From NCBI GenBank assembly GCA_937892105.1, contig CALAUZ010000200.1, forward strand, positions 1 to 28,055: 28,055 nucleotides of DNA, in the 5' to 3' direction. The position numbers were made by a program, and so were the translations under genes. Positions 7,353-16,089 of this stretch are shown in pieces. Every line of letters begins with the position of its first letter. The stretch's first letter is position 1. The notes beneath the pieces were generated by a model. That model searched no databases. It had not been told where the DNA came from and was given only the letters and a program-made list of their open reading frames with translations. The stretch is from an uncultured Fretibacterium sp. (lineage in GTDB: Bacteria; Synergistota; Synergistia; Synergistales; Aminobacteriaceae).

Positions 7353-8761
7353 TGGAGATACTGAGACGCTGCCCAATGCTTGCTGTGTTGTCGGCAATAG
7401 CGGCTGGCCTTGCTCTTTATGACCGTGCTGGAGGTTTGGCATTCATTGCTGCTGTTCCGGTTATATTTGTTGGGGTAATGTTCTGCTCGTATGAATGGGA
7501 GCTGCCGGAACAATGGCAGGTTTTTGCGTTCACGATGATATTTACGCTGTTATGTTCGTGGCGGATATACGCTGTGATTTCGTCAAAGCCTCCAGAAAAT
7601 TTTGTGTTCATCGCTGAAGAAGGCACTGTAACTGACGTTCGGGAATGGGGGAAAGCCTATGCTGTAGTGATTGACACTGAAAGCAGGGGGAAGTATGCAG
7701 CATTCCTGAAATTCGCGGACTTCATGAAGGGTACGAGGCTGAAATTTGATGGTGAGACAAGGGGCTTCAGACCTAAGTTGAACGGCTCTGATTTTGACGA
7801 GGGAAAGTTCTGGCGTGCGCGCGGTGTAAACGGCGTAATCACCCTACATAATCCGGAAGAACTGCCTCAACGTTTCAGTCTGTCTCTTATGCGTTACAAG
7901 CTGTCCCGAAAACTGACCATATATACCCCTAATCTAACGTCCTCATACCTTCGATCGGCATGGACGGGTGAACGCGACAAATCCCTCAACGACAGGCACA
8001 GGAAATGGGGGACAAGCCATCTTCTTGCGGTATCAGGCTTTCATGTATGGGTTGTGATAATGTGCGCAATGTACTTTGCCGGAAAAGATCCCGTAATCCT
8101 CTCGGTTATACTCTGGGTGTACATACTTCTCACGGGTGCGGCACCAAGTGCGATGAGGGCGGGTCTGATGATACAGATAATGCTCTGCGCAAAATTCTGG
8201 AAGCGTCCGTATAATGGTGTGAACAGTGTTTGTTCTGCCGGAGTGATATTGCTGTTATGGTCGCCGTTTCTGTTCTGGGATATTGGCTGGCGATTGTCGA
8301 TAATTTCGGCACTGGTTATTGCGGCGGTTATAGGGTCAATGCGTAACAGTAGATTGCTTTGGCTTATATTAAGCCCGTCTGTGGGTATCGCAGTATTTCC
8401 TCAAGCAGCTTACACGTTCGGAAATGTACCTGTTGCAGGGTTCGTGATGAATTTGTTTGCTCCAATGTATTTCTCATTCGCTTTCAGTATTGCGTCATTA
8501 GGGGCATTATTGAGACTTGTAGATTTTCCCTTGAGCCAGTATTTCATGTTTGCTGTTGAAGGAATATTCATTCTCTGGGAGAAAATTGCTGACACCATAA
8601 CTGCCTTAATACCGTACCTTATGGGCTGGAATTACGTTACTGCGTGGATTGGCTGCGGAACACTGATATACGTAGTGTGCAGGTATCTTGATATTGCGCC
8701 TATAAGGACTGCGGCAATTATGGGCGTTATAGGCTTCATTGCGTTTGCATTGTTCTTGTAA
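7352..8761 (+). CDS. comEC: ComEC/Rec2-family DNA uptake channel, short form
   Basis: The product is a 469-residue polytopic membrane protein. Two or three N-terminal helices precede an OB-like DUF4131 region (about 75-170, including GTRLKFDGETRGF). The Competence domain follows, with the family signature SHLLAVSGFHVWVV (about 223-236) and several helices to the end. ComEC carries one DNA strand across the inner membrane. Most ComEC proteins are 650-800 residues and carry a C-terminal metallo-beta-lactamase-like nuclease domain. Here the protein stops after the last helix, and no HxHxDH motif is present. Translation is coupled to comEA by a 1-base overlap, and a terminator follows directly. 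Confidence 0.9.
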   Translation: MEILRRCPMLAVLSAIAAGLALYDRAGGLAFIAAVPVIFVGVMFCSYEWELPEQWQVFAFTMIFTLLCSWRIYAVISSKPPENFVFIAEEGTVTDVREWGKAYAVVIDTESRGKYAAFLKFADFMKGTRLKFDGETRGFRPKLNGSDFDEGKFWRARGVNGVITLHNPEELPQRFSLSLMRYKLSRKLTIYTPNLTSSYLRSAWTGERDKSLNDRHRKWGTSHLLAVSGFHVWVVIMCAMYFAGKDPVILSVILWVYILLTGAAPSAMRAGLMIQIMLCAKFWKRPYNGVNSVCSAGVILLLWSPFLFWDIGWRLSIISALVIAAVIGSMRNSRLLWLILSPSVGIAVFPQAAYTFGNVPVAGFVMNLFAPMYFSFAFSIASLGALLRLVDFPLSQYFMFAVEGIFILWEKIADTITALIPYLMGWNYVTAWIGCGTLIYVVCRYLDIAPIRTAAIMGVIGFIAFALFL

Positions 8762-8766
8762 AAAAA

Positions 8767-8799
8767 TCCCCCTGCCTCTATGCTTCAATGACAGGGGAA
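8767..8799. terminator. Bidirectional intrinsic terminator between comEC and guaB
   Basis: The stem CCCCTG (8769-8774) pairs with CAGGGG (8792-8797) around a 17-nt loop. On the minus strand it is followed by a run of T (complement of the A run at about 8759-8766), making a strong terminator for guaB. On the plus strand a weaker T-rich tail (about 8803-8810) follows comEC. Confidence 0.8.
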
Positions 8800-8811
8800 T
8801 AATATTCTTTC

Positions 8812-10323
8812 TCACTTTGAACGTCTCACTGCTTCCTTCATCATTACGTCATGCGCTCCTCCCTCAAGAAGCGTTACAGGCGATACTAGCGTCAGTTTTG
8901 CCTTTTCCCTCATCTCTGGAAGACTTAATGCCCCGCAGTTGCAGAACGTTGACTTTATCTTGCTGAGTGTCTCCGTAACATTATCCCTCAGACTTCCCGC
9001 ATAAGGCACGTAACTATCTACTCCTTCCTCGAATGATAGTTTTGCCTGTGTGCTGTCTCCTGAGTCGTAACGCTGCCAGTTCCTTGCACGGGAGCTGCCT
9101 TCTCCCCAATACTCCTTCACGTAGCTTCCGTTCACCATTACCTTGTTTGTTGGGCTTTCGTCGAAACGAGCAAAGTATCGCCCCAACATGCAGAAATCCG
9201 CACCCATTGCAAGAGCCAGAGTAATATGGTAATCCATCACTATCCCGCCGTCTGAACATATAGGAACGTAAATTCCCGTTTCCTCGAAATATTTATCCCT
9301 TGCCTCCGCAACTTCTATCACTGAGGTAGCCTGTCCCCTGCCTATTCCCTTTGCCTCACGGGTTATGCAGATTGAGCCGCCTCCTATCCCTATCTTTACG
9401 AAGTCCGCCCCTGCCTCTGCTAAGAACCTGAAGCCTTCCGCGTCAACAACGTTCCCGCCTCCAACTTTCACATCATCGCCGTACTTTCCACGTATCCATT
9501 GCAAGGTTCGCCTCTGCCATTCCGTGAAACCCTCCGAACTGTCTATGCACAGAACATCAGCTCCAGCGTCAATAAGTACGGGCACTCTATCCTCATAATC
9601 GCGGGTGTTTATCCCTGCACCTGTCATGAAGCGTTTCCGTGCGTCAAGAAGCTCCAACGGGTTCTCCTTGTGCATGTCGTAATCCTTCCTGAAAACAAAC
9701 GCAACCATGTTGCCATCGTTATCAACAACTGGAAGGGCGTTAAGCTTGTGTTCCCATAGCAAATCATTGGCTTCCGTTAGGCTTAGTCCGTCATGCGCTG
9801 ATATTACCTTGTCGATTGAGGTCATGAAATCCCGCACCTTAGTGTCGAGGGCTGTACGGCTTATCCTGTAATCCCGGCTCGTTACTATGCCTAGCAGTTT
9901 ACCTGTAAGGCTTCCGTCATGCGTAACTGCTACTGTGGTATGTCCTGTCTGTTCCTTGAGGGCTAATATGTCGGACAGCGTTTGTTCCGGGCTTATCGCG
10001 GAGTCGTTTGCGACAAATCCGGCCTTGTAACGCTTCACCTTCGCTACCATTTCTGCCTGCTTCTCGATGGGCTGGGAACAGTAGATGAATGATATTCCGC
10101 CTTCACGCGCTAATGCTATGGCCATGCTGTCATCTGAGACTGACTGCATACACGCTGATGCCAGGGGAATGTTTATTGACAACGGAGCTTCTTCGCCCTT
10201 CCTGAATTTGCACAAGGGGGTGCGTAAAGAGACGTTGGAGGGCACGCAATTTTCTGATGAGTACGTTGGAATGAGAAGGTACTCGGAGAATGTGTGTGAA
10301 GGTTCGCTGTAATAGTACGCCAT
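8812..10323 (-). CDS. guaB: Inosine-5'-monophosphate dehydrogenase, Tritrichomonas-type
   Basis: This enzyme oxidises IMP to XMP with NAD+, the committed step to GMP, in the cytosol. The product is a 503-residue barrel protein with a CBS pair inserted at about 105-220. The catalytic loop GGGSICIT places the nucleophile at C319. D358 is in CSDGGIV, R382 in GRYFARF, and the mobile-flap pair R418/Y419 in NWQRYD. This numbering and the N-terminus ([19 protein letters not shown]) coincide with the T. foetus enzyme as I remember it. They differ from the ~485-residue B. subtilis type. GGGAG ten bases upstream supports the ATG. The gene is monocistronic, convergent with comEC and divergent from tadA. 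Confidence 0.96.
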   Translation of the reverse strand: MAYYYSEPSHTFSEYLLIPTYSSENCVPSNVSLRTPLCKFRKGEEAPLSINIPLASACMQSVSDDSMAIALAREGGISFIYCSQPIEKQAEMVAKVKRYKAGFVANDSAISPEQTLSDILALKEQTGHTTVAVTHDGSLTGKLLGIVTSRDYRISRTALDTKVRDFMTSIDKVISAHDGLSLTEANDLLWEHKLNALPVVDNDGNMVAFVFRKDYDMHKENPLELLDARKRFMTGAGINTRDYEDRVPVLIDAGADVLCIDSSEGFTEWQRRTLQWIRGKYGDDVKVGGGNVVDAEGFRFLAEAGADFVKIGIGGGSICITREAKGIGRGQATSVIEVAEARDKYFEETGIYVPICSDGGIVMDYHITLALAMGADFCMLGRYFARFDESPTNKVMVNGSYVKEYWGEGSSRARNWQRYDSGDSTQAKLSFEEGVDSYVPYAGSLRDNVTETLSKIKSTFCNCGALSLPEMREKAKLTLVSPVTLLEGGAHDVMMKEAVRRSK

Positions 10324-10335
10324 GAGGTTATTTCT

Positions 10336-10388
10336 CCCTTCAAAAAATTTTGCGCCTTATGATAACACGTCATGCCCTCAAAAATTTT
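10336..10388 (-). repeat. Direct repeat in the guaB leader/promoter region
   Basis: On the minus strand two near-identical AT-rich blocks, AAAATTTTTGAGGG (10375-10388) and AAAATTTTTTGAAGGG (10336-10351), flank a stretch with a possible -10 (TATCAT). The second block includes the ribosome binding site. They could be an operator or a chance AT-rich duplication; no known binding-site consensus is recognised. Confidence 0.35.
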
Positions 10389-10450
10389 CTGACTTCTGGT
10401 GAGCCTTGTTGTTTTATTCCTCGCTTGAAGGGGTCTCATTGTGCGGCGTG

Positions 10451-10474
10451 TATAATAACTCTCAAACTTATAAT
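10451..10474 (+). promoter_or_regulatory. Putative tadA-recJ-rel promoter region with two -10 boxes
   Basis: Two perfect TATAAT hexamers lie at 10451-10456 and 10469-10474, 33-56 bp before the tadA ATG. Neither has a convincing -35; TTGAAG at 10425-10430 is 20 bp from the first. The guaB-tadA gap (10324-10506) otherwise contains only the guaB leader. Confidence 0.4.
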
Positions 10475-10506
10475 CCCATTTGTGAATTGGAGATGGACGG
10501 AATTTT

Positions 10507-10974
10507 ATGACAGATGACAATTACTACATGAAAGAAGCTCTCAACGAAGCTCAAAAGGCATTCACTCGCGGTGATGTCCCTGTTGGCGCACTAATCGTTA
10601 AGGGCAGCAACATAATATCATTCGGAAGCGACAGAAAATATTCTGACCCGACAGAACACGCTGAAATCATCGCTATACGTTCATCAGCTGAGAAATATGG
10701 CCGCTGGAACTTATCAGGCTGTACTCTCTATGTTACCCTCGAACCATGCCCAATGTGTGCAGGTGCTTGCGTCAATGCCAGACTCTCAAGGGTCGTCTAT
10801 GGCGCAAAGAATTACAGGACGGGCGCAGGCGGTACGCTCTACAACATTCTCCATGACACACGCCTTAACCACGTCTGTGAAGTACGCTCCGGCATAATGG
10901 AAAATGAATGCCTCAAAATCCTTCAGGATTACTTTTTTCTGAGGAGGAAAAAATCATGCTCCCGACCTGCCTAA
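10507..10974 (+). CDS. tadA: tRNA-specific adenosine deaminase TadA
   Basis: The product has 155 residues, the normal length. It converts adenosine 34 to inosine in the tRNA-Arg anticodon so that several codons can be read. Zinc ligands are visible: H51 with the catalytic E53 in THAE-like EHAEI, and C81/C84 in TLEPCPMCAGAC. The loop YGAKNYRTGAGGTLYNIL and the C-terminal helix ENECLKILQDYFFLRR fit TadA better than guanine or cytosine deaminases. GGACGGA lies just upstream of the ATG. The last 19 bases overlap recJ and contain its strong ribosome binding site, so the two genes are probably coupled. Confidence 0.94.
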   Translation: MTDDNYYMKEALNEAQKAFTRGDVPVGALIVKGSNIISFGSDRKYSDPTEHAEIIAIRSSAEKYGRWNLSGCTLYVTLEPCPMCAGACVNARLSRVVYGAKNYRTGAGGTLYNILHDTRLNHVCEVRSGIMENECLKILQDYFFLRRKKSCSRPA

Positions 10975-12641
10975 TCTCTGACCTCAAAATTTATTGTCCT
11001 GGAGATTACACAAAACACCTCGCCTCCGAGTTATCTTGCCCGGAACTTGCCGCTGGTGTCCTAGAAATGCTCAAGGGCGGTGAGAACATTGACACCCTCA
11101 GAGAATGGATACGCCCAGACTTCTCCAAGCAAATGGACAGTCTCGATTTAGGCGAAGGCAGCAAGGCCGCTAAAGAACTCTGGGACGCTAAAAGCACGTT
11201 CGGGAACGTTTTAGTGTATGGAGATTATGATACTGATGGCATAAGCTCTACCGTTCTGGCTATGGAGATTTTCCGCAACAAGGCTGCTCAGGTTCGATAC
11301 TTCATTCCTCGAAGGGACGTTCATGGTTACGGCCTTAACGCCGGCATTCTTGACAAAATTGCTGTGTCCGGCTGCAACACCCTCATCGTTACAGACTGCG
11401 GCACCAACGACTCCGAAATGTTAGACAAACTCGCTAAGTCCGGCATTAACATTTTCGTTTTTGACCACCATTCCGTCTCAGCTCCCATAACAATTTCAAC
11501 AATCGTGAACCCCTGCATTAATATGGAAGCAGGAGACCACCAGAAAATTTGCGCCACAGCCGTCCTATGGTGCTGGGCATGGAAGGAAAATATTGTCCCC
11601 AAAAAGTTCCTGCAATACGAAGTTGACCTTGTTACTCTCGCTACTATCGCTGACTGTATGCCGCTTCATAATCTCAACCGTTCTCTAGTACGTTACGGAA
11701 TGAAACTGATGAGGACAAACCCAAGAAGGGGTTTAAGTGCATTGTTCGACTGTCTGAGCATAAACAAATACCAGTTATCCGAAGAACACCTATCCATGCG
11801 CGTCATTCCCTGCCTCAATGCTCCTGGAAGAATTGCTACTGCCGATACGGGAGTAAGGGCATTATTGGGAGCTGGAAGCAATGATGCTGTATACTCCTGC
11901 GTCAATGACCTCATGAGGATTAACCGGAAACGTCAGACACTAACGGAAAATATTGCACACGAAATTGATGATGGCATTCTTACTGGGGTAATAACACGGA
12001 AGGTTATCTACAATGAACAGTGGCCGATAGGAGTTTTGAGCGGTGTCGCAAGCCGTATATGCGCACAGTACAACAGGCCCATCGTTCTTGCTGCTCCTGT
12101 GGGCAACGACTTGGTGAGAGGTACCCTGCGTGTTCCTGAAGGTGGAGACGCTGTGGGTGTATTGCGTGAGATTTCGGGGAAGCTCGACGCGTGGGGAGGA
12201 CACAAATACGCTGCCGGGTTCTCCGTACTCGTTCAGAACTGGCGGGAGGTTTGCGCTGACCTTGAGCGTATGCTTGCCAACATAGAGATTAAGCCGGAAA
12301 GTGTTATGCCCGTCATTAACATTGAGCCTTCTGACATCACTATTTCTGATTGGCGCGCTGTGTCGGAGCTTGGGCCTTTCGGAAACAATAACCCTTCCCC
12401 CAAATTCTACATTGGAAGCAACAACAGCTATGAGATTAACCCTATGGGCAAAGACGGAAAACATAGCTATGTCCGCGTGAATAATGCGAGGCTTCTGGCG
12501 TTTAACACTCCGGCTCGTGATGTGGCCGAAATTATGGGCAAAGTTAAAGGGTGGATTTATCACCCGCGTTTGGATTATTGGCGCAATGAGGAACAATTAC
12601 AGTTCATTCTCGACTGCGCAGTTACGGAAGGAGGAGTTTAA
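10956..12641 (+). CDS. recJ: Single-stranded-DNA exonuclease RecJ, compact form
   Basis: This is a DHH/DHHA1 phosphoesterase of 561 residues. Motif I is GDYDTDGISS (D90, D92, D94). Further motifs are DCGTND (D147) and the DHH box VFDHHS (D170-H172), followed by LATIADCMPL. The DHHA1 RNA/DNA-binding region with GGHKYAAGFSV lies near 400, and the OB-like tail includes ELGPFGNNNPSPKF. RecJ degrades single-stranded DNA 5' to 3' in recombination and repair. It is shorter than B. subtilis or Thermus RecJ but contains the whole core. The frame is open from 10908, but GAGGAGG eight bases before ATG 10956 decides the start. The position next to rel and dtd matches a common recJ-relA-dtd order. Confidence 0.92.
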   Translation: MLPTCLISDLKIYCPGDYTKHLASELSCPELAAGVLEMLKGGENIDTLREWIRPDFSKQMDSLDLGEGSKAAKELWDAKSTFGNVLVYGDYDTDGISSTVLAMEIFRNKAAQVRYFIPRRDVHGYGLNAGILDKIAVSGCNTLIVTDCGTNDSEMLDKLAKSGINIFVFDHHSVSAPITISTIVNPCINMEAGDHQKICATAVLWCWAWKENIVPKKFLQYEVDLVTLATIADCMPLHNLNRSLVRYGMKLMRTNPRRGLSALFDCLSINKYQLSEEHLSMRVIPCLNAPGRIATADTGVRALLGAGSNDAVYSCVNDLMRINRKRQTLTENIAHEIDDGILTGVITRKVIYNEQWPIGVLSGVASRICAQYNRPIVLAAPVGNDLVRGTLRVPEGGDAVGVLREISGKLDAWGGHKYAAGFSVLVQNWREVCADLERMLANIEIKPESVMPVINIEPSDITISDWRAVSELGPFGNNNPSPKFYIGSNNSYEINPMGKDGKHSYVRVNNARLLAFNTPARDVAEIMGKVKGWIYHPRLDYWRNEEQLQFILDCAVTEGGV

Positions 12642-12647
12642 TTTATT

Positions 12648-14972
12648 ATGGCTGAACTCCTTGAAACTCTCAATAACGGCCTGGAAAATTTCTCGTCTAT
12701 CATCAGTGCCATACCTTCAATCGAGGACAGTTCTGCAAACTATCTGCGTGATATGTATTCACTTCGCGATGACTTCTTCGCTAAAATACCTGATACATCA
12801 AAAGCCGATATCGTTCGTTCCGCATGGCAGGAGTTATGGGGCAAGGCCATGTTGTCATTAACCCCCGAACATCTACGCAGGCTGGGTGAAGCGTTCGTCT
12901 TCTCAGCCATCGCCCACAAAGACCAGCGCAGAAAATCCGGCGACCCCTACATCGTTCACACTATAAGTGCCGCATTAATCCTCGCTGACATGAAACTCGA
13001 CATGGCCACCCTCGAAGCCGCTTTGCTGCACGATACTCTGGAGGACACTGATGTTACACCTGCTGACCTTCAGGAGAAATTCGGCTATGACGTTTACTTG
13101 CTTGTTGACGGCGTAACGAAACTTGCACAGGACGATGTTAGGGAATTTATGTCGCGTGAAGACCTTACGGCAGAAAGTCTCCGTCATATGTTCATCGTTA
13201 TGGCAAAGGACATTCGCGTTGTTCTGATAAAACTTGCTGACAGGCTGCATAATATGCGCACTCTCTCGGTTATGAAGCCTGATAAACAGAAACGCATTGC
13301 CAGAGAAACGATGGAGATTTACGCACCTCTGGCTCACAGATTGGGGATTTACCAGATTAAACGTGAGCTTGAGGATTTGTCCTTCATGTATCTTAACCCT
13401 GACATTTACGCAGAAGTTGAACGCCGAGTAAAAAAGAGAATGCCTCAAATGGAGGAAGTTATAGACAAGGCCATAAAAATTCTCGAAGAACGCCTACAGA
13501 AAGATAACATTCCCTGCCGCATTAAAGGACGTTCAAAACACTATTACAGCATTTACGAGAAAATGCAGAGGAAGAAAATCTCCTTCGACGAGCTTTATGA
13601 CATTCTAGCCGTCCGCGTCCTCGTTTCCGATGTCTCAACATGCTATGCTGTTCTGGGTGTTGTACATGCTTTGTGGCTGCCAGTACCCGGACAGTTCGAT
13701 GACTACATCGCCAACCCCAAGAGCAACATGTATCAATCTTTGCACACAACAGTGATGGTCTCTGGTGTTCCACTTGAAGTCCAAATCCGCACCTACGAGA
13801 TGAACCATTTTGCTGAATACGGCATAGCGGCTCACTGGGTCTACAAGGAAGGCGGCAACAAAAAGCTCCTTAAAGGTCTTAACGAAAAACTTATGCTGGT
13901 TCGTCAGGTCATGGAAGCTGAAGAAGGCGGCGACACTAAAGAGTTCGTTGACATTCTGAAACAGGACATTCTCCTCACAAGTGAGCTTTATGTTTTCACG
14001 CCGGACGGTAAGCCAATGATACTCCCAAACGGCTCGACGGTGCTGGATTTTGCGTATGCCGTTCACACAGAAATCGGCAACCATTGCGCCGGTGCTATGG
14101 TCAACGGCAGGATTGTTCCTCTCAATACACAGCTTCATAGCGGCGATAGAGTGAAGATACTTACAGCACCGCAGACAACCCCTTCTAGGGACTGGCTTAA
14201 AATCGTCAGCAGTGCGAAAACTAAAAGCAAGATACGCAGCTGGTTCCGGCAGGCTGAAAAGGCAGAACGCGAGGAAAAACTTGAACGCGGCTGGAAACTT
14301 GTTGAACGCGAACTTAGAAGGAGAGGTCTTACCGGTGTTAAGCGCGAGGACTTCAGCAACATTGATGAGCAGCTTATAGCCGTAGGTTCAGGGACTATAG
14401 GCGCAGGTGAAGCAGCACAGAAATTATCGCTCGCATACCTTCAGCACCATTCAGAACAGCAGACTGAACCTGTAGAGTTCGTCAGTGAGCCGGTACTCAA
14501 GAAGAAGGATAACAAGTCTGATGTTCTCGTCGAGGGTGAAGGAGGGGTCAGCGTAACATTCGCAAGTTGTTGCGACCCTGTACCAGGTGATGATATAGTT
14601 GGATATTCTTCGGCTAGAAGGGGTATAACCGTTCACAGGAAGGACTGCCGTAACATTGCCGGAATGGAGGAAGCCAGAAAGATTAATGTCTCATGGTCGC
14701 TTCAGGAACTCAGCCCTACTGGCGGCAAAAAACCTAACATGTATACGGCAAGGCTGTACATTGAGGGAGAAGACAGAAACGAGCTTATTGCTGACACTAC
14801 AAAGGCTCTCGGTCTTGAAGGTATAAGCATAACTGAGTTCAAATCGTCAACGGCTGGCGGCGGGCTTGCTAGAATGAAAATTTCTATGAGGGTTAGAGAC
14901 CTTCAGCATTTATACTCTGCAATGTCAAAGATTAATGAGGTTCGCGGAATTATTAGCGTTGAAAGGGAGTAA
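12648..14972 (+). CDS. rel: Rel/SpoT-type (p)ppGpp synthetase-hydrolase
   Basis: The product has 774 residues in the order HD hydrolase, synthetase, TGS, helical/zinc finger, ACT. The HD metal ligands are H104, H128 and D129, and the HDTLEDTD and RLHNMRTL motifs are intact. The synthetase domain has GRSKHYYSIYEK and ANPKSNMYQSLHTTV. TGS spans about 445-505. A CC-type region with FASCCDPVPGD and HRKDC precedes the ACT domain (about 695-774). It should make and degrade (p)ppGpp. Oddly, the motif that is RXKD in bifunctional enzymes and EXDD in RelA is QFDD here (349-352). The N-terminus is about 50 residues longer than usual. GGAGGAG overlapping the recJ stop serves as its ribosome binding site, with long spacing. 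Confidence 0.95.
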   Translation: MAELLETLNNGLENFSSIISAIPSIEDSSANYLRDMYSLRDDFFAKIPDTSKADIVRSAWQELWGKAMLSLTPEHLRRLGEAFVFSAIAHKDQRRKSGDPYIVHTISAALILADMKLDMATLEAALLHDTLEDTDVTPADLQEKFGYDVYLLVDGVTKLAQDDVREFMSREDLTAESLRHMFIVMAKDIRVVLIKLADRLHNMRTLSVMKPDKQKRIARETMEIYAPLAHRLGIYQIKRELEDLSFMYLNPDIYAEVERRVKKRMPQMEEVIDKAIKILEERLQKDNIPCRIKGRSKHYYSIYEKMQRKKISFDELYDILAVRVLVSDVSTCYAVLGVVHALWLPVPGQFDDYIANPKSNMYQSLHTTVMVSGVPLEVQIRTYEMNHFAEYGIAAHWVYKEGGNKKLLKGLNEKLMLVRQVMEAEEGGDTKEFVDILKQDILLTSELYVFTPDGKPMILPNGSTVLDFAYAVHTEIGNHCAGAMVNGRIVPLNTQLHSGDRVKILTAPQTTPSRDWLKIVSSAKTKSKIRSWFRQAEKAEREEKLERGWKLVERELRRRGLTGVKREDFSNIDEQLIAVGSGTIGAGEAAQKLSLAYLQHHSEQQTEPVEFVSEPVLKKKDNKSDVLVEGEGGVSVTFASCCDPVPGDDIVGYSSARRGITVHRKDCRNIAGMEEARKINVSWSLQELSPTGGKKPNMYTARLYIEGEDRNELIADTTKALGLEGISITEFKSSTAGGGLARMKISMRVRDLQHLYSAMSKINEVRGIISVERE

Positions 14973-14978
14973 TATATT

Positions 14979-15422
14979 TTGAGGCTGTTAATACAGAGGG
15001 TAAAACGGGCTTCTGTAACTATAGAGGGCAGAGAGAAGCATGATATTGGAAAGGGAATGTGCGTCTTCATCGGAGTAACTCACGGCGATAATGAGGCAAA
15101 TGCTGACTGGCTGGCAGAAAAAATGGCGGGTCTGCGAATATTCGCGGACGATGACGGCAAAATCAACCTCTCGTTGCAGGATATTGGCGGCGAAGTTCTG
15201 CTGGTGTCGCAATTCTCGCTCTATGCCTCATGCGCTAAGGGACGGCGGCCGGGCTTCAGTGATGCGGCAAAACCTGACGAAGCGGAAAGGTTGTATGATT
15301 ATTTTGTGTCCAAAGTTAAGGGCATGGGGATAAAGAAAGTGTCATGCGGACAGTTCGGGGCTGATATGGAAGTAGAGATAATCAATGACGGGCCTTTGAC
15401 GTTCATTGTTGACAGCATTTAG
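14979..15422 (+). CDS. dtd: D-aminoacyl-tRNA deacylase
   Basis: The product has 147 residues, the standard size. Dtd removes D-amino acids (and glycine from tRNA-Ala) mischarged on tRNA, acting as a cytosolic dimer. The N-terminal MRLLIQRVKRASV, the SQFSLYA motif, RRPGFSDAA and the C-terminal NDGPLTFIVDS (the cross-subunit Gly-Pro element) are all present. The start is TTG, nine bases after GGGAG, which overlaps the end of rel. Rel, dtd and a metallo-hydrolase gene in this order are common in Firmicutes and relatives. Confidence 0.95.
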   Translation: MRLLIQRVKRASVTIEGREKHDIGKGMCVFIGVTHGDNEANADWLAEKMAGLRIFADDDGKINLSLQDIGGEVLLVSQFSLYASCAKGRRPGFSDAAKPDEAERLYDYFVSKVKGMGIKKVSCGQFGADMEVEIINDGPLTFIVDSI

Positions 15423-15439
15423 GGGAGGGAAAAAGCAAA

Positions 15440-16075
15440 TTGCAATACAAGAGATTTCCGTTAGGAGCATTATGGACAAACGGCTATTTATTCTGGGACG
15501 ATAAGACCAAAGAAGCATTCTTCATAGATCCGGGCGGCAAAACTGAGGACGTTCAGGCATTCATGGCCGCCAATAACCTCACATTAAAGATGGTTCTCCT
15601 CACTCATGGGCACATCGACCACATTGCGGGCATTCACGAGTTTGTTCCGATGGTTGGGGACAACATATACATCGGCGTTAATGACGCGCAAATGCTCAGA
15701 AAACCATCGAGGCAGCTTCAGGCATTACTGGGAGTTGACTGCAAGGGTATCGAGAATTTCCGCGAGGTTGAGGACGGAAGGATAATAGATTTTCCAGGCT
15801 GCACCATAAAGGTTATCGACACTCCAGGCCATACTGAAGGAAGCGTCTGCTATTTCATCACGGACAGGGAAGGCCATCATATTCTGGTGTCAGGCGATAC
15901 ACTGTTTGCCCAGAGCGTAGGACGTACTGACCTTGAGGGGGGAGACAGCGTGAAACTTGAGGCATCGTTGAGGAAACTGGCGGAATTTTCGGACGGGCTT
16001 CATGTATTGCCCGGACATGGCCCGGATACGAATATAGGCTCTGAACGTGAGCTTAACCCTTACTGGCCAAGATAG
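15440..16075 (+). CDS. Glyoxalase II-like metallo-beta-lactamase-fold hydrolase
   Basis: The product is a 211-residue single-domain MBL-fold protein. The binuclear metal motif is THGHIDH (H56, H58, D60, H61). It is followed by DTPGHTEGSVCYF, GDTLFAQSVGRTDLEGG and the last ligand in LPGHGPDT. It is close to the hydroxyacylglutathione-hydrolase-like YqgX/YcbL group, which lacks the glutathione-binding C-terminal domain, so the true substrate (thioester or other) is unknown. The start is TTG at 15440, preceded by GGAGGG at ten bases. It is co-transcribed with dtd and lies 14 bp before mreB. Confidence 0.9.
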   Translation: MQYKRFPLGALWTNGYLFWDDKTKEAFFIDPGGKTEDVQAFMAANNLTLKMVLLTHGHIDHIAGIHEFVPMVGDNIYIGVNDAQMLRKPSRQLQALLGVDCKGIENFREVEDGRIIDFPGCTIKVIDTPGHTEGSVCYFITDREGHHILVSGDTLFAQSVGRTDLEGGDSVKLEASLRKLAEFSDGLHVLPGHGPDTNIGSERELNPYWPR

Positions 16076-16089
16076 AGGAATAACACGAA

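Noticed and set aside
10908..10955. Upstream start for recJ (16 extra codons inside tadA)
   Set aside because: The ATG at 10956 has a near-perfect GAGGAGG at 8 nt; the upstream start has no ribosome binding site.
11940..12596. Antisense ORF of 218 codons opposite recJ
   Set aside because: Shadow of recJ codon usage; no recognisable domain.
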